Origin: Zavarzinia sp.
GTDB lineage: Bacteria > Pseudomonadota > Alphaproteobacteria > Zavarziniales > Zavarziniaceae
Assembly: GCA_028694545.1 (NCBI GenBank)
Contig: JAQVKV010000142.1
Coordinates: 1-6,510 of the forward strand
Length of the DNA stretch: 6,510 nucleotides
Direction: 5' to 3'
In this document: positions 1-6,158 of the stretch, piece after piece
Numbering within the stretch: position 1 is the first letter of the stretch
How the letters are laid out: every line of letters starts with the position of its first letter
Program-made: the position numbers and the translations under genes
The notes under the pieces: generated by a model
Database searches by the model: none
What the model was told of the DNA's origin: nothing
What the model saw: only the letters and a program-made list of their open reading frames with translations

Positions 1-462
1 GCGCGGGCGGGTGGCGTGGGCTTCGTCGCGCATCGCCTTCATGCGCAGGCGCGCCTCGTTCATCACGCGCGCGCCCCGTCGGAAGGCGCCGGTCATGCCG
101 GTTTCGAGGAAGGGACGATAGTACTGGCCATGGGCCGCGAGATCGAGACACGCCGAACTCTCGCGGATGAAGACATCGGTCAGGTCGAGGATGCGGTTGA
201 GGTGGCGCAGGAAGGGCAGGGCCTCGCCCAGATGCTCGATGCCGATGGCGCGGGCCTCGAAATCGCCACGGGCGATGCGGCGGCAGGTCTCGGTCGCCTT
301 GTCCATGGCTTCGCGCAGCAGGGCGTTCTCGGCTTCGAGGCGCGCGATGGTTTCGTCGCGCGGATCGGGTGTCGACACGGCGGAGACGGCGGTTTCGGGG
401 GCCGGGTCTTCGTGACGGCGGCGGCGGCGGCCGAAATCAAAGAGAGAAGACGAATTCGCCAT
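1..462 (-). CDS. Methyl-accepting chemotaxis protein, N-terminal 154 residues (partial)
   Basis: Incomplete gene: it starts at ATG 462 and runs off the left edge, so the signalling tip that would contact CheA/CheW is not visible. Visible in the 154 residues: an Arg run at residues 12-16, a Pro/Ala-rich stretch to about 35, a likely coiled coil at about 36-58, then two HAMP-like helical units, one around RIARGDF (62-68) and one around LTDVFIRESSACLDLAAHG (94-112) followed by YYRPFLETGMTGAFRRGA (114-131). This second block resembles the N-terminal region of soluble alphaproteobacterial chemoreceptors as I know them. There is no signal peptide or membrane helix, so the receptor should be cytoplasmic. 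Its start lies inside the 3' end of the PAS gene (26-base overlap, different frame), which implies translational coupling and suggests the PAS protein is its sensory partner. The receptor assignment rests on this N-terminal family resemblance and the neighbour; the methyl-accepting domain itself lies outside the window. Confidence 0.72.
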   Translation of the reverse strand, partial: MANSSSLFDFGRRRRRHEDPAPETAVSAVSTPDPRDETIARLEAENALLREAMDKATETCRRIARGDFEARAIGIEHLGEALPFLRHLNRILDLTDVFIRESSACLDLAAHGQYYRPFLETGMTGAFRRGARVMNEARLRMKAMRDEAHATRPR

Positions 463-961
463 AGCTCATTCCCACTTTGTCCAGATGCCCCTGAAGGGCG
501 GCGAGGCCGGCGGCGAGCCCGTCCTTGGGGCTTGCCTGCGCCTGTTCGATGGCGCGGACGGCGGCGTAGAGGGGGCTGGCCGCCTCCACCGCCTTGCGTT
601 CCGGCGTGCGGCGGTTGGAATGATAGCCGATGATGCGTCCCGCGTCGTCGCAGGACGGGGTGACATGGGCGAGTACCCAATAGAAGTCGCCCGATTTCGC
701 CATGTTCTTCACATAGGCGAAGATCTCGCGCCCCGCCTGCACCTCCTGCCAGAGCAGGGCGAAGACGGCGCGCGGCATGTCGGGATGGCGGATCAGGTTG
801 TGGGGCTGGCCAAGAACCTCGGCTTCCGTATAGCCGGCGATGCCGAGGAAGATATCGTTGGCGTAAGTGATGATGCCCTTGAGGTCGGTCTTGCTGACGA
901 TGATCTCGTCACGGTCGAAGAAGACTTCGCGCGTGGTCGGGCTGACGATCGGGCGCGACAT
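437..961 (-). CDS. Aer-like PAS domain protein (redox/energy-taxis sensor)
   Basis: A 174-residue single-PAS protein. The block from TDLKGIITYANDIF (25-38) through GQPHNLIRHPDMPRAVF (51-67) to GDFYWVLAHVTP (91-102) closely follows the N-terminal PAS domain of E. coli Aer, which binds FAD and senses redox state. Residues equivalent to Aer N34, R57, H58, D60 and W70 are present (N35, R58, H59, D61, W71). The position matching Aer W79 is I80, so the cofactor is not certain. Unlike Aer, the protein ends about 70 residues after the PAS core, with a helical tail and no membrane anchor, HAMP or signalling domain. Those functions are probably supplied by the chemoreceptor whose start it overlaps by 26 bases. 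The ATG at 961 has a good GGGAG ribosome site (967-971) five bases upstream. It probably feeds oxygen or electron-transport status into chemotaxis; that role is inferred from the family. Confidence 0.85.
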   Translation of the reverse strand: MSRPIVSPTTREVFFDRDEIIVSKTDLKGIITYANDIFLGIAGYTEAEVLGQPHNLIRHPDMPRAVFALLWQEVQAGREIFAYVKNMAKSGDFYWVLAHVTPSCDDAGRIIGYHSNRRTPERKAVEAASPLYAAVRAIEQAQASPKDGLAAGLAALQGHLDKVGMSYGEFVFSL

Positions 962-1013
962 GGCGGCTCCCTATCCACAAAAGAATTGCGGGGCATGGAG
1001 CGCCCAAGGCGGT

Positions 1014-1040
1014 AAAAAAGCCGTTACTTTTCGGTGCGGC
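1014..1040 (-). terminator. Weak intrinsic-terminator-like hairpin after gshB
   Basis: On the minus strand a four-base GCCG/CGGC stem (1037-1040 with 1020-1023, loop of 13) that spans the gshB stop codon is followed directly by six T residues (1014-1019). The stem is short for an efficient terminator, so attenuation or read-through into the PAS gene is equally possible. The rest of the 62-base gap between gshB and the PAS gene shows only the PAS ribosome site. Confidence 0.3.
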
Positions 1041-1968
1041 GTTCGATCGCATCCCAGATCAGGGCGGCGACATTGGTGCCGTCGAAGGCTTCGATCTGCT
1101 GGATGCCGGTCGGGCTGGTCACGTTGATTTCGGTGAGATAGTCGCCGATCACGTCGATGCCGACGAAGATCTGGCCCTTTTCCGCGAGCACGGGGCCGAT
1201 GGTGTCGCAAATTTCCCGTTCGCGCGGGGTGAGCTGGCTCCGCACCGCCGTGCCGCCGACGTGAAGGTTGGAGCGCGCCTCGCCCTCGGCCGGGACGCGG
1301 TTGATGGCGCCGACGGCGATACCGTCGACGAGGATGATGCGCTTGTCGCCCAGGCGGACCTCGGGCAGGTAACGCTGCACGATGATCGGCTCGCGATAGA
1401 GCTGGGTGAAGGTCTCCAGCAGGCTGCCGAGGTTCTCGTCGCCCGGCTTCAGATGGAAGACGCCGGCGCCGCCGTTGCCGAACAGCGGCTTCACGATGAT
1501 GTCCTTGTGCTCTTCCCGGAATGCCTCGACCTCTTCCTTGCGCGAGGTGATCAGGGTCGGCGGCATCAGTTGGGGAAAGCGGGTGACGAACAGCTTCTCG
1601 GGCGCGTTGCGGACCTCGACGGGGTCGTTCACCACCAGGGTCTTCGGGTGGATATGCTCGAGGATATGGGTCGCCGTGATATAGGCCATGTCGAACGGCG
1701 GGTCCTGGCGCATCAGGACGACGTCGAGGGTGGAGAGATCCATCTCGAAGCCGGGGCCGGCGGTGAAGTGATTGCCCTTCTCGCGCCGCAACTCGAGCTT
1801 TCGCGCGAAGGCGACTACCTTGCCGTTCTTCAGGGAAAGGTCGCGCGGCAGGTAGTAATAGAGGTCGTGCCCCCGGGCCTGGGCCTCCAGGCCGAGGCGG
1901 AAGGTCGAATCCACGGTGATGTCGAAGGACTCCACCGGGTCCATCTGGATGGCGACGGAAAGGGCCAT
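1024..1968 (-). CDS. gshB: Glutathione synthetase
   Basis: A 314-residue ATP-grasp ligase that joins gamma-glutamylcysteine and glycine to make glutathione, the second step of the pathway, in the cytosol. E. coli GshB is about 316 residues, so this is full length. Family signatures in order: VAIQMDP near the N-terminus with [12 protein letters not shown] (28-39), [15 protein letters not shown] (87-101), VNDP (113-116), the glycine-rich ATP loop [11 protein letters not shown] (160-170), DKRIILVDG (208-216) and the metal/ATP-binding end EINVTSPTG (280-288, with E280 and N282). The frame stays open much further upstream, but ATG 1968 gives the standard family N-terminus, has an AAAGG/AGGA purine stretch just before it, and lies 22 bases after the preceding stop. 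It follows the SirB1-type gene and is probably co-transcribed with it. The yraN-gshB neighbourhood is common in alphaproteobacteria; here two genes intervene. Confidence 0.97.
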   Translation of the reverse strand: MALSVAIQMDPVESFDITVDSTFRLGLEAQARGHDLYYYLPRDLSLKNGKVVAFARKLELRREKGNHFTAGPGFEMDLSTLDVVLMRQDPPFDMAYITATHILEHIHPKTLVVNDPVEVRNAPEKLFVTRFPQLMPPTLITSRKEEVEAFREEHKDIIVKPLFGNGGAGVFHLKPGDENLGSLLETFTQLYREPIIVQRYLPEVRLGDKRIILVDGIAVGAINRVPAEGEARSNLHVGGTAVRSQLTPREREICDTIGPVLAEKGQIFVGIDVIGDYLTEINVTSPTGIQQIEAFDGTNVAALIWDAIERRTEK

Positions 1969-1990
1969 GGTCCTGCCTTTACGGGAATGA

Positions 1991-2836
1991 TCAGTTGAGG
2001 CTGCGGCGCAGCTGTTCGAGAAGGCGCTGGGCCTCGATGGTCTCGAAACCGTCGAGCGAATGCTCGATGCAGGTCTCGAGGGCCGTCGAGGCGGCGCCGA
2101 GCCGGCCGAGCTGATGCTCCGCCTTGCCGTATTCGAGCCACAGCGCCGAATCTTCGGGCGCCAGGCGCAGCATGACGCGCGACAGCCGCGCCACCCGCTC
2201 CACATTGCCTTCGGCCTGGGCGCGGGCCTTCAGGTTGTTCTGCAGGCGCAGCAGGATGGCGCGATTGCCCACCGTGTCGGTCAACTGGGGCGTGAGTTCC
2301 TGTTCGGGGCCCATGAGCTGCTTCACCAGGCGGCGCATCTCCATCACGTCCATCACCCGGCCGCCGTTGAAGGGGTCGAGGATCAGGCGTTCGCCCTTCA
2401 CGTCGAGGCGCATGAGGAAATGGCCGGGGAAGGCGAGGCCGTCGAGGGCGAAACCCGCCCCCCGGGCCGCATGGGCGAAGAGGATGCCGAGCGCCACGGG
2501 CAGGCCCTTGCGCCGGTCGATGACGCGGATCAGGTTGGCGTTCTGCGGATCGTCATAGGTCAGGCGGTCGCCGTCGTAGCCGAAGCGATCGGCGAAGACG
2601 CGCTGCAGCGCGCCCGCCACCTCGGCCGCCGTGGTGGCGCCGGAATCGCGCAGGGCCGCCACCGTATCGTCCAGATGATCGCGGTATTTGGCCAGCGAGA
2701 CGCCGGGCCGGTCGAGGGCGGCGAGGAGCAGGGCGGTTCCGGCGAGGTCGATCGCCCGGTCGTCCAGCCGGCCGGCGGCGTCGAGCGCTTCCTCGATCTC
2801 GCGGGGCAGGGGCGGGACGGGGTCCAGACGCGGCAT
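1991..2836 (-). CDS. SirB1 family protein (transglutaminase-like fold with TPR tail)
   Basis: A 281-residue cytoplasmic protein. The central block is the Transglut_core2 signature: [20 protein letters not shown] (101-120), then FPGHFL (136-141) and LDPFNGG (153-159). H139 and D154 match the His and Asp of the transglutaminase catalytic triad. The usual Cys position falls in the GLPVAL segment, which has no Cys, as is general in this family, so it is probably not a classical cysteine transglutaminase. Residues about 190-281 are helical and TPR-like ([30 protein letters not shown]). The name comes from the gene neighbouring prmC in enterobacteria; its biochemical role is not established. ATG 2836 is the only ATG or strong alternative near the domain start; a purine-rich AAGGA lies about 13 bases upstream, a rather long spacing. 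It sits 47 bases after the BON lipoprotein gene and 22 before gshB, probably in the same transcript. Confidence 0.88.
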   Translation of the reverse strand: MPRLDPVPPLPREIEEALDAAGRLDDRAIDLAGTALLLAALDRPGVSLAKYRDHLDDTVAALRDSGATTAAEVAGALQRVFADRFGYDGDRLTYDDPQNANLIRVIDRRKGLPVALGILFAHAARGAGFALDGLAFPGHFLMRLDVKGERLILDPFNGGRVMDVMEMRRLVKQLMGPEQELTPQLTDTVGNRAILLRLQNNLKARAQAEGNVERVARLSRVMLRLAPEDSALWLEYGKAEHQLGRLGAASTALETCIEHSLDGFETIEAQRLLEQLRRSLN

Positions 2837-2883
2837 CGGCGGGCTCGTTTCCTTGAGACGTTCAAAGGGTACGGGGGCGGCCC

Positions 2884-3468
2884 TTACTCGGGGTCGACCT
2901 GGATCGCGCTCACCACCTTCTGCACGCCGGAGATGGAGCGGGCGATCTCGACCGCCTTGTCCCGCTGCTCGGTGCTGCGCACGACGCCCGAAAGATAGAC
3001 GATGCCATTCACGGTTTCGACCCCGATCGAGAAGCCGTTCAGCGAGAAATCGGTGACGAGGTTCGACTTCACCTTGGTGGTGATCCAGCTGTCGTCGACA
3101 TAGCCGCCCACGCCGCCGTCGTCGGCGAGCTGGATGCGGTTCTCCACTTCCTTCACGTCCTCGCACTGGCGGGCCAGGCTTTCGGCTTCCTGGCGGTCGG
3201 CTTCCGAGGCGACGGTGCCGAGCAGCAGGACATGGCCGCGCACCACTTCGGTCGAGACGTCGGCGAACAGGCTGGTGGAGCGTTTCAGCAGCTTGTCGTT
3301 GATGCAGACGCGGGTGACGGAATCATCCGCCACCTGCCCCGGGCTGCGGTTCTGGGCGGCGACATAGCCGGCGGCGCCGACCGCGCCCACCGCCGCCGCC
3401 ACGCATCCACCAAGGGCGGGCCCGGCCAGCGTGAGGGAAAGGAGGGCGGCAACCTGTCTTGCGTTCAT
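2884..3468 (-). CDS. dolP: Dual BON-domain outer-membrane lipoprotein, DolP/YraP type
   Basis: A 194-residue lipoprotein: R4, a hydrophobic core, then lipobox LGGC with acylated Cys22, followed by VAAAVG as in E. coli DolP. BON domain 1 spans about 48-116 and BON domain 2 about 124-192. The second contains DDSWITTKVKSNL (125-137), matching the E. coli DolP segment around W127, which contacts anionic phospholipid; here it is W128. DolP maintains outer-membrane integrity in the periplasm and acts with BAM and cell-division-site envelope remodelling. Location beside yraN and rsmI, as in E. coli, supports orthology over a generic OsmY-type assignment. Start: ATG 3468 gives a normal 22-residue signal peptide but only a weak ribosome site. 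ATG 3498 overlaps the yraN stop as ATGA and could be translationally coupled, with a 10-residue longer signal; ATG 3510 is less likely. E. coli has diaA between yraN and dolP, which is missing here. Confidence 0.88.
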   Translation of the reverse strand: MNARQVAALLSLTLAGPALGGCVAAAVGAVGAAGYVAAQNRSPGQVADDSVTRVCINDKLLKRSTSLFADVSTEVVRGHVLLLGTVASEADRQEAESLARQCEDVKEVENRIQLADDGGVGGYVDDSWITTKVKSNLVTDFSLNGFSIGVETVNGIVYLSGVVRSTEQRDKAVEIARSISGVQKVVSAIQVDPE

Positions 3469-3494
3469 CGTCTTGTCCGGGTGTTTGGGAAGGA

Positions 3495-3875
3495 TCATTC
3501 GATTCGCCATGCATCCGCAATATGGCGGGGCAGGCGCCAGGGCGAAACAAGGACGGCGTCGAAGCGGATATCGAGCCCGGCCAGCGCCGGCCGCCCCGCC
3601 ATGAACAGGCCCGCCGCGCGCAGGATGCGCTCCCGCTGGCGCGGCCGGATCGCTTCACCCGCCTCGCCCGGTTCGGGCCGATATTTCACCTCGATGAAGG
3701 CGACGATGTGGCGCCGGCGCGCGACAAGGTCGATCTCGCCCGATTTGCAGCGCCAGTCCCGGGCCAGGATGCGCCAGCCCCGCGCCATCAGGAACAGGGC
3801 CGCCAGGGTCTCGGCCCGCCGGCCGGCGCGCAGGGCCCTGCGCCGTTCCTCGGGCGTCGTCCGGCGACGGTTCAA
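3495..3875 (-). CDS. yraN: YraN family (UPF0102) endonuclease-fold protein
   Basis: A 126-residue basic protein with the restriction-endonuclease-like fold of UPF0102. Signature residues: E22 in GRRAETLAALFL, the GEIDLVA motif (46-52, E47 and D49), IEVKYR (61-66, E62 and K64) and a downstream RFDAVLV (104-110, D106). This E...D...ExK arrangement is the PD-(D/E)XK metal site. Substrate and cellular role are unproven in the family; a DNA or RNA processing or repair function is usually proposed. Start: TTG 3875 overlaps the rsmI stop codon in a TTGA four-base overlap, and no ATG or GTG occurs before the core domain, so coupled reinitiation from rsmI is the best explanation. The N-terminus is Arg-rich. 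Its stop is 27 bases before the preferred dolP start. Confidence 0.93.
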   Translation of the reverse strand: MNRRRTTPEERRRALRAGRRAETLAALFLMARGWRILARDWRCKSGEIDLVARRRHIVAFIEVKYRPEPGEAGEAIRPRQRERILRAAGLFMAGRPALAGLDIRFDAVLVSPWRLPRHIADAWRIE

Positions 3876-4912
3876 GGCCGCGCCTTCAGGGCCATGGCCC
3901 TTGCATAGACCTCGCGCTTCGGCAGGCTGAGTGCGGCGGCGACCTTGGCCGCGGCGGCGGAAGGGCCGGCATGGGCGAGTTCGGCCAGAAGGGCGGTATC
4001 GAGATCGGCCACGCTCGGTCCCGCCGCCGCGTCGGGCGGGCCGATCACCACGACCACCTCGCCCTTGGGCGGGCCCGCCTCGGCATAATGGGTGGCGAGC
4101 GTATCGAGGGGGGCGCGGCGCACTTCCTCGAACAATTTGGTCAGCTCGCGGCAGACGGCGGCGGGACGGGGGCCCAGCGTCGCGGCGGCGTCCGCCAGCA
4201 TCTCGGGCAGGCGCTGGGCCGATTCGAGGAAGACGAGGCTGGCGCCGGCCGAACTCAGGTCCGACAGCGCCTCGCGCCTTGCGGCACTCTTCGGCGGCAG
4301 GAAGCCGGCGAAGAGGAAACGGTCGGTCGGCAGGGCGGCCAGGGTCAGCGCGGCCAGCACCGAGGAGGCGCCGGGCAGGGTGGTGACATGGATCCCGGCC
4401 TCGACCGCCGCCGCGACGAGCTTGTAGCCGGGATCGGAGACCAGCGGCGTGCCCGCGTCCGAGACCAGCGCGATCACGGCGCCCTGGGCGAGGCGGGCCA
4501 ATATTTCCGGCCGCATCTTCGCCGCATTATGGTCGTGATAGGGCATCAAGGGTTTGTGCAGGCCATGGATGCGCATCAGGCGGGCGGTCACCCTCGTGTC
4601 CTCGCACAGGATCAGGTCCGCGCCGCGCAAGGTATCGAGCGCGCGCAGGGTAATGTCCCGGGCGTTGCCGATCGGGGTCGCCACCAGATGCAGGCCGGGG
4701 GCCGGTTTACTTGGCCGTCCGCCGCCGCTACCTTGGCCGTCGATTTCCTCGCGTTCGGGAGAGTGGTCCGGTGCAGACCCAGACAGCCGCGTTTCAGCCT
4801 GTTCCCATGCGTCCGGTGGCGGCGCGGTGTCCAGTGGGGGCGTCGCGTCCGGGCCGGTCTTCGGATCCTCGCGCCCCTCGTGCTGCTGCTTTCGGGCGTC
4901 GTCTTCGTTCAT
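3872..4912 (-). CDS. rsmI: 16S rRNA (cytidine(1402)-2'-O)-methyltransferase RsmI
   Basis: A 346-residue tetrapyrrole-methylase-fold enzyme that uses S-adenosylmethionine to 2'-O-methylate C1402 in the decoding centre of 16S rRNA. Signatures: LHLVATPIGNARDITLRAL (74-92), CEDTR (103-107), ALVSDAGTPLVSDPG (148-162), LPGASSVLAAL (179-189), FLFAGFLPPK (199-208), CRELTKLFEE (254-263), KGEVVVVIG (283-291), and a C-terminal helical HTH-like end (about 315-346). The family usually starts 10-20 residues before the ATPIGN motif and is about 280-290 long. Here residues 1-71 are an extra, acidic, Pro/Gly-rich, probably disordered extension. ATG 4912 was chosen because no other ATG, GTG or TTG in frame lies between it and the first beta strand; codons of the extension remain fairly GC-ended. 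Its 5' end overlaps the divergent LpoA-like gene. It leads the minus-strand run and overlaps yraN by four bases. Confidence 0.94.
   Translation of the reverse strand: MNEDDARKQQHEGREDPKTGPDATPPLDTAPPPDAWEQAETRLSGSAPDHSPEREEIDGQGSGGGRPSKPAPGLHLVATPIGNARDITLRALDTLRGADLILCEDTRVTARLMRIHGLHKPLMPYHDHNAAKMRPEILARLAQGAVIALVSDAGTPLVSDPGYKLVAAAVEAGIHVTTLPGASSVLAALTLAALPTDRFLFAGFLPPKSAARREALSDLSSAGASLVFLESAQRLPEMLADAAATLGPRPAAVCRELTKLFEEVRRAPLDTLATHYAEAGPPKGEVVVVIGPPDAAAGPSVADLDTALLAELAHAGPSAAAAKVAAALSLPKREVYARAMALKARP
4757..4763 (+). promoter_or_regulatory. Shine-Dalgarno GGGAGAG supporting GTG 4771
   Basis: GGGAG at 4757-4761 lies nine bases before GTG 4771, close to ideal spacing. None of the other in-frame starts for the LpoA-like gene (TTG 4711, ATG 4807, GTG 4834) has a comparable site. 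It lies inside rsmI on the opposite strand. Confidence 0.45.
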
Positions 4913-6066
4913 CGCTCTTTGCTCTCGCCGGACTGGTTCTGGCCGCCTGCGGGACGACCGGCTCCGACACTAGCGCCAATCTGCCGCCGCCGTCAGCCGT
5001 TCCGGCACCTGTCCCGGTCGCGCCGCAATTCGCCAGGATCGGCCTCGTCCTGCCCCTAAGCGGGCGGACGGCGGAAATCGGCCAGGCGCTGCAGGACGCG
5101 GCCGAGCTCGCCCTGTTCGATCTGTCGGCGCGGGATGTCGAGATTCTGCCGGCGGATGCCGGCGCTTCGGCCGCGACCGCCGTCGGCGCGACACAGAATG
5201 TGCTTGGCGGTGGCGCCGGTATCGTCATTGGGCCTTTCGGTGCCACTTCGGTCAAGGCGGCCGGGGGCGAGGCGCGGCGTCGCGGCACCAGCATGCTCGG
5301 CTTCACCACCGACCGCACGGCGGCGGGCGGTGGCGTCTATCTGATGGGTTTCCTGCCCGAGGAGCAGGTCAGCGCCATTGTCGCCCATGCGACCGAGGCC
5401 GGCATGAAGCGTTTCGCCGCCATCATCCCCTCGGGCGCCTATGGCGACGTGGTCGCCGCCGCCTTCGATGTCGCGGTCAGCGCCCAGGGCGGCTATGTCG
5501 TCGCCGCCGAGCGCTATCGGTCGGGCAGCCTGCAGCCGAACGAGAACCTGCGCGCCCTGGTCACGCCGGGCCCCGACGGCCGCATGCCGGTCGATGCGAT
5601 CTTCGTGCCCGAGGGCGGTGCCGCGCTCCGTCAGGTGACGTCGACACTGGCGGGGCTTGGCTTCGATCCGCATCAGGTCCGCCTGCTCGGCACCGATCAA
5701 TGGTCGGGCTCCGATCTCGGCTCCGATCCGCTGACGCTCGGGGCCTGGTACGCCGGGCCGCCGCCGGCGCGTTTCGAGCGTTTCGCCAGCCATTTCGCCT
5801 CGACCTACGGCCACCGCCCGCCGCGTATCGCGGCCCAGGCCTATGACGCCACCGTGCTCGCCGTCATGCTGTCGCGCCGGCCAGGCGGTTTCACCGGCGC
5901 CCGCGCCGCGCTCGAATCGCCGGACGGTTTCGCCGGCGTTGACGGGCTGTTCCGCTTCCGGCCGGACGGCACGCCCCAGCACGGCCTCGCCATCCTCGAA
6001 GTGACAGCTATCGGTCCCCAGGTGATCCGCCCGGCGCCCGAGACCTTCTCCGGCCAGGGGTTCTGA
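4771..6066 (+). CDS. LpoA-like lipoprotein (penicillin-binding protein activator family)
   Basis: A secreted lipoprotein with a type I periplasmic-binding fold. Counting from GTG 4771: basic region FGRRLR (41-46), hydrophobic SLFALAGLVLAAC (48-60) with lipobox LAAC and acylated Cys60, Pro-rich linker (about 71-85), then the domain opening ARIGLVLPLSGRTAEIGQAL (88-107) and later GIVIGPFGATSV, FIIPSG-like AAIIPSGAYGD, and GAWYAGPPPARFERF. This matches LppC/LpoA-type and branched-chain amino-acid receptor-like proteins. E. coli LpoA (about 680 residues) activates PBP1A and has an added N-terminal TPR domain that is absent here, so orthology is inferred from fold, lipid anchor and position beside rsmI. 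An ABC-transporter receptor is less likely because no permease genes are adjacent. Start is uncertain: GTG 4771 has the best ribosome site but gives a 59-residue leader; ATG 4807 and GTG 4834 give 47 and 38. All overlap rsmI. Confidence 0.85.
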   Translation: MQTQTAAFQPVPMRPVAARCPVGASRPGRSSDPRAPRAAAFGRRLRSSLFALAGLVLAACGTTGSDTSANLPPPSAVPAPVPVAPQFARIGLVLPLSGRTAEIGQALQDAAELALFDLSARDVEILPADAGASAATAVGATQNVLGGGAGIVIGPFGATSVKAAGGEARRRGTSMLGFTTDRTAAGGGVYLMGFLPEEQVSAIVAHATEAGMKRFAAIIPSGAYGDVVAAAFDVAVSAQGGYVVAAERYRSGSLQPNENLRALVTPGPDGRMPVDAIFVPEGGAALRQVTSTLAGLGFDPHQVRLLGTDQWSGSDLGSDPLTLGAWYAGPPPARFERFASHFASTYGHRPPRIAAQAYDATVLAVMLSRRPGGFTGARAALESPDGFAGVDGLFRFRPDGTPQHGLAILEVTAIGPQVIRPAPETFSGQGF

Positions 6067-6072
6067 TCTCCC

Positions 6073-6103
6073 CTCCCGCCTTGACCGGCGGGGGACTGTC
6101 CCC
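6073..6103 (+). other. Two mutually exclusive hairpins after the LpoA-like gene
   Basis: Seven bases past the stop, CCCGCC (6075-6080) pairs with GGCGGG (6087-6092) around a six-base loop, extendable by a T-G and a C-G pair. GGGGA (6091-6095) pairs perfectly with TCCCC (6099-6103) around a three-base loop. The two share bases 6091-6094, so only one can form fully. There is no T run, so this is not a standard intrinsic terminator; it could protect the 3' end of the upstream mRNA or act as a switch. Confidence 0.4.
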
Positions 6104-6107
6104 ACAT
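6080..6107 (+). promoter_or_regulatory. Candidate heat-shock (sigma-32/RpoH-type) promoter for htpX
   Basis: CTTGACC at 6080-6086 and CCCCACAT at 6100-6107, 13 bases apart, resemble the sigma-32 elements CTTGAA and CCCCAT. htpX is a stress-induced protease in E. coli, which makes such a promoter plausible. It would give a leader of roughly 45 bases. The -10 match is imperfect, and both elements overlap hairpin arms, so the similarity could be incidental. Confidence 0.3.
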
Positions 6108-6117
6108 GAAGCGTGAC

Positions 6118-6136
6118 GCCGGGCACCGGGCCCGGC
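6118..6136 (+). repeat. GC-rich inverted repeat in the htpX leader
   Basis: GCCGGG (6118-6123) can pair with CCCGGC (6131-6136), and the interior CCGGGCCCGG (6126-6135) is a perfect 10-base palindrome. It lies 12 bases before the htpX ribosome site. It could be a leader hairpin or an operator; chance is also possible at this base composition. Confidence 0.3.
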
Positions 6137-6147
6137 CCCTGTTTCGT

Positions 6148-6152
6148 GGGAG
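6148..6152 (+). promoter_or_regulatory. Shine-Dalgarno GGGAG deciding the TTG start of htpX
   Basis: GGGAG lies six bases before TTG 6159. The next upstream ATG (6106) is out of frame, and the first in-frame ATG (6195) would remove half of the first membrane helix. The site therefore fixes TTG 6159 as the start. Confidence 0.7.
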
Positions 6153-6158
6153 ATTGCC

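Noticed and set aside
1261..1998. Plus-strand open frame (245 codons) opposite gshB
   Set aside because: It is a codon-register mirror of gshB, low-complexity, and has no motif.
2837..2883. Possible small hairpin (CCTT...AAGG) covering the ribosome site of the SirB1-type gene
   Set aside because: Only about six pairs with a bulge; too weak to claim as a regulatory element.
2060..2998. Plus-strand open frame (312 codons) opposite the SirB1-type gene
   Set aside because: It is a codon-register mirror of a clear family member and extends into the BON gene without any recognisable domain.
4711..4770. TTG 4711 as the start of the LpoA-like gene
   Set aside because: It would add 20 more Arg-rich residues ahead of an already long leader, has no well-placed ribosome site, and increases the overlap with rsmI.
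3971..5059. Plus-strand open frame (362 codons) opposite rsmI, ending in a hydrophobic stretch
   Set aside because: It is a codon-register mirror of rsmI. The hydrophobic tail comes from reading DNA near the real lipoprotein signal peptide in another frame.
4771..6066. Reading the binding-fold lipoprotein as an ABC amino-acid receptor
   Set aside because: There are no permease or ATPase genes nearby, while the lipobox, Pro-rich linker and position beside rsmI fit the LpoA-type family better.
5056..6126. Long minus-strand open frame (356 codons) opposite the LpoA-like gene
   Set aside because: It is in exact codon register with the real gene on the other strand. In GC-rich genes the antisense register rarely meets stops. 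The product is Arg/Gly/Ala-rich with no family motif.
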